Source of the DNA: Halichondria panicea
Lineage: Eukaryota > Porifera > Demospongiae > Suberitida > Halichondriidae
NCBI RefSeq assembly: GCF_963675165.1
Contig: NC_087378.1
Span: 124,001-188,000, forward strand
Length of the DNA stretch: 64,000 bases
Direction: 5' to 3'
Part shown: piece after piece, positions 29,413-40,100 of the stretch
Position numbering within the stretch: position 1 is the stretch's first letter
Layout: each line of letters begins with the position of its first letter
Program-made: the position numbers and the translations under genes
The notes under the pieces: model-generated
Seen by the model: the letters and a program-made list of their open reading frames with translations, nothing else
Database searches by the model: none
Told to the model about the DNA's origin: nothing

Positions 29413-32400
29413 TCAGTTTCGAGGTCTTCTCTTGGAAAATCTATTTCCTTTGCCTCTTGACTTCCATCGCCGCTTCCCGGCACCACCTCGACCACGCCCC
29501 CTTCCTCCTTTACCTGCAATATCACAACCACAATAATCCTATACATCAACACTACAATATTGAAAAGCTCGCTCACTGTACATGTATAGAGGCAACGTTT
29601 ATGTGCATACTACACACTATAGCTAGCTAATATATATATTAATCACACTTACTAGAGCCAGCAAGTTCCTCGAAGTCACTGCTCCACGTTCCACCAGTAG
29701 CTACAGCTGCTCTGCCACCACGACTCTTGGGAGGTGGTCTATTAAACTGGTTCCTGTATCTCTCTCTGTCCTTGGCTGTCATATCACTGATCTTAGTGAA
29801 GCTGCGTATAGGTGAGTTGCTGATAGTGCTCTCATCAACCATGAAGCCTCCGTCCTCAGTGGGAATCACCCGTAGCTCCTTCAATGATGTGGTCACATGA
29901 TTGTCATCTGATTCGATACTACCGTCCAGTGCAGAGCTGAGTTTGTCCAGAAGTGGGTTATCATTCTCATCAGGGGGTCCGTATGTTGAAACATCGCTAT
30001 CGGAATCGATGCGATCCCCTGTTTTAGTCAACACCTCTTTCTCTTTTGCTTGCAGTTGGTGAAGGGTGGGTTGGTATGATCGTCTGGTGGCCCTCGAGGC
30101 AGTTTGCTTCGTTCTAAAGGAGGATGGGGGAGAGGATGTGTTGTCAAGGCCATCGCACTGGGCTGCATGGACTGCAATGACTGACGGGAGGAACTGCTTG
30201 GAGCATAGCGGACACGTTGACAGCTGTTGTTTGCTACTACGAGTGTAACGTGTGTGTGTGGTGGTAGGTGGAGGGGAAGTCCCTTGTGTGTCCTCCGTCA
30301 GGTCAATCACACTGGATGGGACAACACAGAACATTATAATTACATGACTGTATCACACTTCACTGTACTGACTGCTAACATTCATATACAGTGTGTTCAA
30401 ACAACAAGTTAGTGTCCATTCTGTACTATAACTATGCCTTAGCTAATGCCATACACAAAACATAACTCCAGATTATACATTACCCTGTTCCACGCCTCTC
30501 CTCCGCCATGACTGTAGCTTCCCACTCACTCTCACTGCTCAGAGGTAGCCATTTGTTCCTCAAACTGTTCCTCCTCCGCCGCACACCATCACTCTCCACA
30601 TCACTCAGGTCAGTCCTCTCCGGTACATCACTCAGGTCCTTTTGAGGAGGGGTTAAAGTCCTCTCCGGCACATCACTCAGGTCCTCTTGAGGAGGGGTCA
30701 AAGTTCTCTCCAGTACAACACTCTCCTCCTCAGATTCTGATTGGGGAGTGACTTCAAGTATCATTTTGGCAGCAGCAGATTTTGGTGGTTTTCTGATTTT
30801 TTGGCGTTTCATTGTTAATGATGGTGTTCTCTTACGATTGCTAGTGGGTTTGGAATTGCCCACTTTTTGTGATCGAGAATTGAGCCAGTTTAAAGGAGGT
30901 GTCGCTTCTTTATCAAAGTCGAGGGCAGAGTTTCCTTTTTGATTGGAAGATGGTGTTTTCTGGGACACAGTTTCTGGTAGTTGTCTTTGTGATCGAGTGG
31001 ATCGTTTTAAAGTAGATAGTGATGTGTGTGATGCTCCAGAGGCAGCGGGTGATGTGTGTGATGTGTGTGATGTGTGTGATATGTGTGATGTGTGTGGTGT
31101 AGTTACTTCACCCTGAGTGTTCAACATGATCAGATCATCACACACATCCTCACCAGTTGGTGACACTGGTTGACTTCCGTTCATTGAGTTGGACTTATCA
31201 GGACTTCTAACAGCGTCTGTTTCCATGGCGTCTGATTCCAAGGCATCATACGCTTGATCGTAATCATAGTTCATGGGAGAATTTTCTGCTGACAATTGAC
31301 TTGCTGTAGATTGCTGAGTTAGCATTTCATCCTTTTCCTCTGGAGTAGATTCTTCTAACGAGAAAGTTTTGTTTTTATTCGAACTCTCAACAGCTGTTTT
31401 CGTCCTAGTTCTTTTAGGTAGTATTAAATTAAATCTATGGGTCATTTTTGAGCGACGAGTTGTTCGTCCTGTGGTGACACCAAATACAAGTTGTTGTGAA
31501 GAACCCATTTTAACAGGTTCTCCCCATTTCAGTCGAGTCAGCACTTTACTCTGTGCCTCGCGTAGTTGAGAGAAGTAGCTATTGAATCGCTCTATGATTT
31601 TAGGCGTGTGCTCAGTAGGGGAGCTTCCAGAGGGGCAGTACATCTTAGGCAGGCGGAGGTTGAGAGCGTGGACGTCCATTGAGGGCCGACTAGACACGTG
31701 CAGTGGAGGGGAACCTGTAGAGAGGGATAATTAAGGGTGATTACAAAATACAGGAAGAAAGTATCAATAAATTAGTGTTTTCGACCTAGCGTTCTATTAG
31801 AAAATAGTTGGCCTAGTGATGAGACTAAAAGAAATAATTATATTTACAGTATAATTATAACTTACGCGTATCTTGTGTAGACAAAGCCAGGCTCTTGGAG
31901 CAGTTGCCTTGGTTGACATTTGAGTCACTAGTATTATCAACATCACGAGTAATTTCCTTGACATCACCTGTAGAGATAGGATAAAGGGTGATTACAAAAT
32001 ACAGGAAGAAAGTATCGTAGAGCGGGTAATTTTCGTATGAACTACCCATTTAAATATTCGTACAGCTCAAGATAATGACGTTGAATCTATTGCAGTAGAC
32101 GTAGTTTTCGTAGTTTTAATTTTTGTATGATGCTCTTCGATATGAAAATTTTCACCACACGAAAATACGCTACACGGTATCATTTTTCACTACTAACCTA
32201 ACATTCTAGAAGAGCCTAGTGATGAGGCTAAAAGAGAATACAGTATAACTTACGCGTATCTTGTGTCGACAAAGCCAGGCTCTTGGAGCAGTTGCCTTGG
32301 TTGACATTTGAGTCACTAGTTTCATCAACATCACGAGTAATTTCCTTGACATCCTCTGGAGTAGCTGCTGGTAAATGTTCATTAATGGCTGCATACTTCA

Positions 32401-34486
32401 CAGTAGTAACTTCCTCTTCTTTAGACAGCACTACTTTGCTCACTTCTTCAACTGATTTAATTCTCTTTACTTGTGGTAACTTCATTGGCGACGAATTGTC
32501 CATCTCTTGGAACAGGATTTTTTGGGGTGAAGATCGTTTTCGTTTTTTCCTACTTAGACTGAGACAACTGCTTCGAGTTCTTCCCCTCCCACTTGTATCC
32601 ATGTGTTTGTTAGGCTCTGTGGGGGGTGGGGTTCGTGTTATGCCCCTCCCACTTGTATCCATGTGTTTGTTAGGCTCTGTGGGGGGTGGGGTTCGTGTTA
32701 TGCCTCTCCCACTTGTATCCATGTGTTCGTTAGGCTCTGTGGGGGGTGGGGTTCGTGTTATGCCTCTCCCACTTGTATCCATGTGTTCGTTAGGCTCTGT
32801 GGGGGGTGGGGTTCGTGTTATGCCCCTCCCACTTGTATCCATGTGTTTGTTAGGCTCTGTGGGGGGTGGGGTTCGTGTTATGCCCCTCCCACTTGTATCC
32901 ATGTGTTTGTTAGGCTCTGTGGGGGGTGGGGTTCGTGTTATGCCTCTCCCACTTGTATCCATGTGTTCGTTAGGCTCTGTGGGGGGTGAGGGATGGCTGA
33001 CCACTTGAAACGGTATTGAACGACTACCTGATGATTGAGTATTGGGCTCCAAGTTGCTAGAGCGTGTTAACACACCTGCTGTAGCTAGATCCAGATTTGC
33101 CTCATCAGAAAGCTTAGAATCATATTCAGCATGTGAGTTGTCAGTATTAGTTGCCACCGGTAACTGTTCTCTAATACTATCAACACTCTGAGCAGCTGTT
33201 GAGATAGGAGGTGGTTCAATAGAGGCCTCTCTAGACAATGGAGGGGTAGCATCATCTGACTCAACTATATTCTCATCTTGAGCAATGCTCTTAGCATCTC
33301 TAGCCACAATACTTGTAATAACAGTTTTATATTCATCACTTCTCTTCTTCGATTTTAGAGACCTGATACTAACTTTCTTCATCGACAATCGCACTTGTTT
33401 CGTGTCTGATTTAGTTGATGGCAGAGGTTGTGTGGACTTGGTATCTTCAGGTGTAGCTTCTTCCTTGTGCTCTGTAGCTCTCAGAATCTGGGAAAGAAAC
33501 GAGTAAAGAATTAAATATAAGGTACAGCAATTCTAACAATACTAACATCTCTCTCTATCTGCATGTCTTGTTTGCACAAGTCCCGGGCCCTAATCACAGT
33601 CTCAATGGTCTCCCGAAGGTTGTCTTTCTTCTGCTGCAGTTGGTGTAGAATTTTGCTCTGTTCACTCTCTTCCCTGATGGTCTCTCTTCGTCTCTTCCTG
33701 TCCTCTCTCTCCTTCTCCTGGAGACTAGCCTCTAGGGCCTTCTGAAGGTGTGTGTGTGTGGGGGGGGGGAAGTTATGTGTGTGTGTGTGTGGGGGGGAGG
33801 TTATGTGTGTGTGTGTGAGGGGGGGGGGGGAGGTGAGGTATTAAGAAACGTTACTGAGCAGCAATGCAATTGAGATAGAAACAAAATTAAAAGCTTTGGG
33901 GAAGAAAGTCAGTACTATAATGATATTTTAGAGAGGTGCATTAAGTACCTTTATTTCTTCCTCTTCTCTTTGGTGTAGCCGTTCCTCCTCGGACAAGAAT
34001 AGAGGAGCTGACAAAAAAAGTCAAATATCAAATGGTGGATCATGATTACTCACATCTCTTATTGGCCTTTGCTCTGGAACTAGATGGAGTGACATGAAGA
34101 GACCTCTTCTCCACATACACTGGGGTCGTGGGTACTTCCTTCTTGGCAGGAACCCTCGTGTTGTCATCATCAATGTGTAGCCTCTTTGCCCGCCGAGTGT
34201 CTTGCCTGAGGCTCTGGGTATCTATGAAGTCATACTGTGAGGAGAGAGTGATACCATAACATAGTGCAATGTAGTACCATAACATAATGGTATAGGAGGA
34301 CCACGCCCCCTCTCATACAATGAGGGGCGTGGTCGCAGTGGTCCTTGTGTAGCTAGTTAGTGTGCTTACTGGATCCCCGTCAACCTCCAGAGGAGCAGCA
34401 CTGGTGGACCCGGCCGTCTTCTTGCGTCCTGATAGCAGATCAAGTATATTTCCTCCACCTCTCAGTGATCTTTTCTTACCAGCCAT
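29413..34486 (-). CDS. UIMC1: RAP80/UIMC1-like BRCA1-A complex subunit
   Basis: RAP80 brings the BRCA1-A complex to K63-ubiquitin at DNA breaks. Exons in transcript order: 34486-34370, 34234-34054, 34007-33949, 33741-33547, 33487-32254, 31967-31866, 31714-30484, 30311-29653, 29513-29413; 1292 aa (human 719). An N-terminal UIM (EEEEIKKALEASLQ, about 113-130) leads into a charged coiled coil. Seven 20-aa repeats (PPPTEPNKHMDTSGRGITRT) follow. The region at about 652-698 (MYCPSGSSPTEHTPKII ... LKWGEPVK) matches the Abraxas-interacting region, including the GEPV end. A SUMO-interaction motif VIDLTED precedes a UBZ4-like finger CPLC-x14-H-x3-C with flanking GL, as in RAP80. Next comes SPIRSFTKISD, as in the human C-terminus, then a Gly/Arg basic tail. 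The second human zinc finger is missing. The assignment rests on this ordered set of motifs. Confidence 0.82.
31866..32370 (-). repeat. Tandem duplicated exon/intron segment in UIMC1
   Basis: The end of exon 5 and all of exon 6 encode almost the same 33 residues (DVKEITRDVD(E/N)TSDSNV...STQDT), each followed by C|GTAAGTT donors. Intron sequence beside each copy also matches, as does a further piece (gggtgattacaaaatacagg) near 31730 and 31987. This is a tandem genomic duplication that kept phase 1. Confidence 0.9.
32014..32182. mobile_element. MITE-like element, GCGGGTAATTTTCG family, copy 1
   Basis: About 170 bp with imperfect terminal inverted repeats (tagagcgggtaattttcg ... cgaaaatacgctacacggta) in UIMC1 intron 5. 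Two related copies sit in NOP56 introns. Confidence 0.7.
32585..32988 (-). repeat. 60-bp coding minisatellite, 7 copies, UIMC1 exon 5
   Basis: Seven 60-bp units in frame, each encoding a 20-aa Pro/Thr/Gly unit with only K/E differences and one diverged terminal copy. Nearly identical DNA implies recent expansion or ongoing homogenisation. Confidence 0.97.
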
Positions 34487-34575
34487 TTTGCCAGTCAGTA
34501 ATCGTGAACTTTGACTCTCGTATACTAGTACTGTCGTGAACGGAAACCACGTGCTTCTGAACACTGATTGAAGCA
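34487..34575. promoter_or_regulatory. Bidirectional promoter UIMC1/MRPL46
   Basis: Only 89 bp separate the two start codons. The spacer holds CACGTG (34548-34553) next to an ETS-like CGGAA. No TATA box seen. Confidence 0.7.
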
Positions 34576-35836
34576 ATGAACTCTAAGCTTCTACTCTCAT
34601 CCCTTCAAGCAAGATCACTGTATAAAAGTAAGTTTCATTCATCACACACAAATCATGCTAATCCAGCTCTACGTACTGTTCAGGTGCCCAGTTGTGTAGG
34701 CTGGCTGTGTCCAGTGGCTGTGTCTACACTAGTACCAATGCTGCCGTCAAGGAGGCGTCACCCACCCCTCAGCCATGGAGGATAGTAGCAGCCACCTGTG
34801 TTCAGAGGATGCCCCTGCTTAGTCGAGAGAAACCTGACCTAGAGGTCCGAGTGGAGGAGCTCAAGGACAAGTTGCGCTGGGAGAGGGCACGACTGTCTGA
34901 CTTCGAGCTGGAGGAGAGAGAAAACACTCGTCTAAAGAGAGAGAGAGAAAAGAGGGCTCTTGATGAAGATCTCGATGGTGGACAAGTAAGTAATGAAGTT
35001 TTTTGTATAAGATCATCCTGTCATATGTTAAAGGACTGCTTATTTGCAGTGTTGTATTAGCGTACCTTATTCCCAGGGTGCTAATGACGACTCCATGGAT
35101 GCATTTGATGAGCTGATAGAAGCCAGGGAGACAGAGTTGTCATCCTTCACCCCAGCCTCTCGCCAGACAGAGGCAGACAGGAGTAACAATCTCAAGTCAG
35201 TACAGCGCAAGTTGGATCAAGTCCTCTACCTACTGGTCAAGAAGAACAGGAAAGAGCATGCCTGGCAGATGCCCCAGGGCGGGCTAGAGGGAGACGAATC
35301 ACTAATAGAAGTAAGCTAGATACTGTCGGCTGTTTTGGTATGTTCTATTCAAGAGCAACATGTGTTTATGATTGCCCATGTATAGTTTAATGCGAATTCT
35401 ATGTTTTACTGTCTCATTTTGTTTCAGACTGCCCAGCGTGAGCTTTCTGAGGAGTGTGGGTTGGACCTCAAGGTTACCTTCCTCAGCAGTGCCCCATCTG
35501 CCCACCTCACGTACAAACACAGTGCAAGGGATGGAGTTAGTGGATCAAAGGTAACCACACTTTATTCCAGGGGAAACAAATAAATCCCTATGTACATTAG
35601 GGAAATCCCCCATGGGGATTGATAAGAGACACTGTTTTACATACTCATTTATATGCCCCCCCCCCCCCCACACACACACACACACACAGGTCTTCTTCTT
35701 TAAGGCTAACTATACTGGAGGAGATATAGAGCTAAACAAAGAAGTGATTGACTATGTTTGGGCTACAAAGGAAGAAATGAAAGACTATCTCTCAAAAGAC
35801 TTGTATAGCTGTATATCACCATCTATACCTCAGTAG
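34576..35836 (+). CDS. MRPL46: Mitochondrial ribosomal protein L46 (Nudix fold)
   Basis: Component of the mitoribosome large subunit. Exons: 34576-34627, 34684-34985, 35077-35310, 35428-35550, 35690-35836; 285 aa (human 279). The N-terminus is a plausible matrix-targeting sequence (Ser/Leu/Arg-rich). A charged helix (EELKDKLRWERARLSDFELEE) precedes a degenerate Nudix domain (AWQMPQGGLEGDESLIE-TAQRELSEECGLDL). That domain keeps the general Nudix outline but is expected to be non-catalytic in this family. It ends VFFFKANYTGGD...VWATKEEMKDYL, like human. The last intron ends in a C-run plus CA repeat joined directly to the exon. Confidence 0.93.
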
Positions 35837-35960
35837 CAGCTCAGTTATATTATTATATTCTGGAATTTTGATATAAACATAATTATACTCAACTTTGATA
35901 TAATATTATTGTTTGTCATACAGAAAAGGTTACAGAGACAATCAGCATATTGATAAATGA

Positions 35961-36929
35961 CTATACAATTTTCTCTAGTTCTCGGGCATAACCTAAAGCT
36001 TGAGAAATGAGTTCATTGTTTCTAACAAAATGGAGATCTTCTTTTGTCTCGTCTTTGGCAAACAGGAAGCACTGCCCAGTGGGGTCTTGTTTCCAGCCTC
36101 TCTTGGCAGCATACTCCATGAGTAGAGCATGACTCTCAATCATCAACGTCTTGGTGGCCTCACCAACAGAGAGCTGCATGAAAAATATTATTTTATATAA
36201 TTTGCACGGCTATAAAAATGGCAGTTTCCAGCTAATAAAGGTATAATTATGCGTACATTGTAGTAAGGCATTAGGTAATGGTGGTGGTAGTTACTGGTCA
36301 CTGTTAACCACTCACTACACTCTACAGCAGCTGACCTGTGCATAAGCCTTCTCAGCACAAGAAGCAATCTCGTCTCTCATTGTATTTATCAAGATGTCAA
36401 TGAAGAAGCTGTAATTCTCTGCGGGAACATTGCCTTTATCGAGAAACACTTTGTGGAAACTTCCCTCCATTAGAAACTGCTCGAGGCGAATGGGATACTT
36501 GATGTACATATTCTTCTGTTCTTCAACAGAAAGCAGTTCCATTTCAGTATGAAATTCGGCGAGACGATTTTCAGCCAGTAGACAGAGAAGATTCAATCCT
36601 AGTATCTGGTACTTGAACGGTGATTCTTGGAGTAGGGAGTCATAGTCGTAGTAGTAACATTTCAACTGGGCCACATAGCGTTGAAATGAAGGTATCTCTT
36701 TGCTTTGTATACTCCATAATGCGCCGATTTCTAGAGTATTTCGAGCCAAAATCAATTCCCTCTGGTCCAGGTTCCCGGATTGTGACGAACTAGGTAGAAA
36801 CGATAGATTTAAGAGGATTATTTTCATTTGAGGGAGGAGTTGACCCACAACTCCAATATTGCCCGAGTTCCAGGCACTTTCTAACTGTTGGTACAGCAAT
36901 GCTGCTTGTTCGATACCAGCTGACGCCAT
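35961..36929 (-). CDS. PSMD8: 26S proteasome non-ATPase regulatory subunit 8 (Rpn12)
   Basis: Lid subunit of the 19S regulatory particle, needed for lid-base assembly. Two exons, 36929-36336 and 36173-35961, give 268 aa. Recognisable segments are LILARNTLEIGALWSI, IPSFQRYVAQLKCYYYDY, QFLMEGSFHKVFL, and the PCI-type region FFIDILINTMRDEIASCAEKAYAQ. It ends LGYARELEKIV, as in human PSMD8 (EYARQLEMIV). The ATG in ctgacgccATT orientation (MASAG) is chosen; upstream in-frame codons lie behind a likely 5' UTR acceptor (tttgcag). It faces NOP56 across 234 bp and converges on MRPL46 (124 bp between stops). Confidence 0.95.
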
Positions 36930-37163
36930 TTCTAAACTTTTCTCACAACCTGCAAAACAAACATAGAGTAGTAGACTTTTAGAATAGCCTGTCAAAGCTT
37001 TGTATAACTTACAGAGAGAGTACAGAGGACTTGCTTTCAATTAATTAATTAAAGATCTTTTTTAGTTGCCACACATTTCACCACATATTTCCATTTATAG
37101 AACATCAATACCACGTGAGTAACTCTCAACCACGTGGCTCTAAAGAGACCAAGCAAAGCAAAA
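36930..37163. promoter_or_regulatory. Bidirectional promoter PSMD8/NOP56 with two CACGTG boxes
   Basis: Spacer between the start codons with canonical E-boxes at 37112-37117 (cCACGTGa) and 37131-37136 (cCACGTGg), 19 bp apart. The nearer box is 28 bp upstream of the NOP56 ATG. Confidence 0.65.
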
Positions 37164-40100
37164 ATGGCAAGTTTTTTCTCCCCTTACTTCAATGATATAG
37201 CCCTGTAATCATTTGTTCACTTTCCTCAGGTGCTGTTTGTCCTGTTTGAACATGCTGCTGGCTATGCCGTATTCCGTTGCAAAGATGTGGAGGATGTTGG
37301 TTCCCTCCAACCTGAAGTGCTGGAGGCCATGTCAGACTTTGCTCGCTTTGGTTCCACTGTCTCTCTGGAAGCTTTCTGTCCCTTCAAGACCGGAGCAAAT
37401 GCACTCGAGAATATCAATTGCATATCTGAAGGTACATAACTTTATATATAATACACACAAAAATGTAATTTAACTGAATTATGAATTGTAATGTTAAGTG
37501 TGAACATCCCACATTGCATGCATGCAGTGAGTGGAGCAATACTGCCTTGTCAGTAGCTCTAAGAAGGTCTTTCATAATCATGTCCATTCCCTCCTCAGGT
37601 GTGATGCATGATGACCTCAAGGTGTTCATCGCCAACAACATACCACAGGGCAAGAAAAAGAGCAAGGTCCTGTTGGGAGTAGCTGATCCTAAATTGGGCT
37701 CAACTGTTCAAGAGACCCTCAACATCCAGTGCATATCAGGTACCCTATCACATTTAACATCCTTATATCAATTTCCAAACACTCTCAAATTTCAAATTTC
37801 TCCAATTTCTTGCTAACCGCTGTTGATGGCATAAGGGGGTCCACTGTTGATGGCATAATTATGGTAATGATCTATTGTGCTCTGTATTGACACACTAGGG
37901 GGTGTGGTGTCAGAGTTACTGCGAGGGATTCGTCTCTTCTTCCCCAAGCTTGTCAGTGGACTAACACCTCCCATGACAGCTCAAGCTCAACTTGGTCTTG
38001 GGCACAGCTACTCTAGGGCCAAGGTCAAGTTCAATGTTCATCGATCAGACAATATGATCATCCAGTCCATCAGCTTGCTGGATCAACTAGACAAAGACAT
38101 CAACACTTTCTCTATGAGAATCAGGTGTGTACATGCATACACACATGGTGGATTTTTGTTATAGAACATTTGTATATTACACAACCCTCATATCATCCAA
38201 GACATGTGTTCTAACTATGTGGTTGACCTACTTGCAGGGAATGGTATTCATATCACTTTCCAGAGCTTGTGAAGATCATTCCTGACAACTTTCTCTATGC
38301 CAAGGTGAGAGAAAGATTGTGATGGTGTGACTGTTGTGAGTGTGTGTAGGTGGTTCGGTTCATTGGTTCAAGGAAGAATCTAACAGAGGACAAGTTGGAC
38401 CCACTAGAAGAGATTGTCATGGACTCCACCAAGTGTGAGGCCATCTTTGAAGCTGCTAGAGTCTCCATGGGTAAGTTCATCGGTTCACTGTGATGATCTT
38501 TACCTACCAAAATGTACAGTATAATCATAGTGTTTTAGTTGCACACTCTTTACCTAATGAACAGTTTCAACTTTTTATTTTATATTTCAGTATTCTTTAA
38601 TTATGGTTCTCTTGCAGGAATGGACATATCTCCAATTGACCTGATCAATATTGAGCGTTTTGCCACGAGGGTTGTAGAGTTGGCTGAGTACAGGAAGGAT
38701 CTCAGTAGCTATCTCTCCTCTAAGATGACCAATGTGGCACCTAACCTCACCACTCTCATCGGGGAAACGGTGAGTGGAGGGGTGGCCGGGGGTGGTGTAA
38801 TAGGGAGGAGCTTGTGTGGAGGGGGGCCGGGGGGTGTAATAGGGAGGGGCTTGTGTGGGTGGAAATTAAGTAGTTGGCAAATATTTATGGTTGTTCAAAA
38901 GCTTGTAATTGTGCAAACAAATTAAGTATGTGCGTGTTTGATATGTGTGGGTGGATTAGCAGATGTTTGTAGTCCTGTGTAGATACCTTGTAGAAATATT
39001 GTAGTGTTTGTAATGGTACAAGAATGATGATGTAATGGCTCAGCTAGATCAGGCAAAGGTGTGGTGTTCCTCTTGTTAAATGAACAACATTCATTGGCTA
39101 TGTGAGACTACTATGTACTGGTAACTAAGCCTTCACCTTTGAACCCACCTATATATAAAGGTCAGTAGGTCAATCACTTGAGCCCAGCTAATCATTACCA
39201 TTTAGGAGTCAGATATCTCTCTACTGAGTTGTATGAATGTACAATACTGCTGTCCCTTGAATTCTGAGTAACGTATAGCAGGTAATTTTCGTTAGTGTAA
39301 ATTTTCATATGAACTGCCCAATTAATTTGTATTTGCAATATTTGTACAGCTCAGGATAGTGACGTTGAGCGTATTACGGTAACTTTAATTTTCATATGGT
39401 GCTCTACAATACAAAATATACAAACATTTCTACTATGTGAAAATAACCCGCTATAAGGTAGGTATCAGATTATGAGACCTTGAGATCAAATAAGAAGTTG
39501 TAGAGACTCTGAGTCCTATAAGGCAAATAAATGGGTACTGGTGTATATTAGATACAGTAAATATTTTCTGGCTTGCATTTCAGTTTTCCAGCTGCTCTGG
39601 TTACAGCTGTGCACACGTCCCGTCCCATATATAGCGCCTCCTCCTCGGGAACAATTACCTCCTCTCTGTGTTTCTCGTCTGCATTAGAATAGTCTGGTTC
39701 ATAATTAGACAGTATTGTGTTCCCACATGTAACCTGAGCTATGGATATTTAATTTATAATAATGATATTCACAGAGTGTTTCCCTCTGAACAATGTTTTA
39801 GCCTCCACCTTGTAACTCTAGTAGACTATCCTCGCACACAAGCACACCTCCACTCTCGTCAGAGCACGTAGTTGGAACTATCGTAATTAGGTGGGTCAAC
39901 CTTAACTAATTGAGTTGGCTTGTATATACGTGGAGGTGCTAATTGGTTGGTACGCCAGGCGTGAAGTGTGTTATAGGTGTATTAATGACATGATAATTCC
40001 ATTTAACTAGTGATACATTTTTACAGCTCAGCAGTTTTTACACTTTGCGAACGTATACACACAGTGGTAGTTTAAATTTGGGAATGTTTTGTTGTTTAAA

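Noticed and set aside
32283-33008. 241-aa plus-strand frame with a repeated 20-aa unit
   Set aside because: Antisense shadow of the UIMC1 coding minisatellite.
38490-38600. Box C/D snoRNA in NOP56 intron 6 (GTGATGA C-box-like string)
   Set aside because: No CUGA D box at a suitable distance and no terminal stem. Similar strings at about 39025 and 40123 fail the same test.
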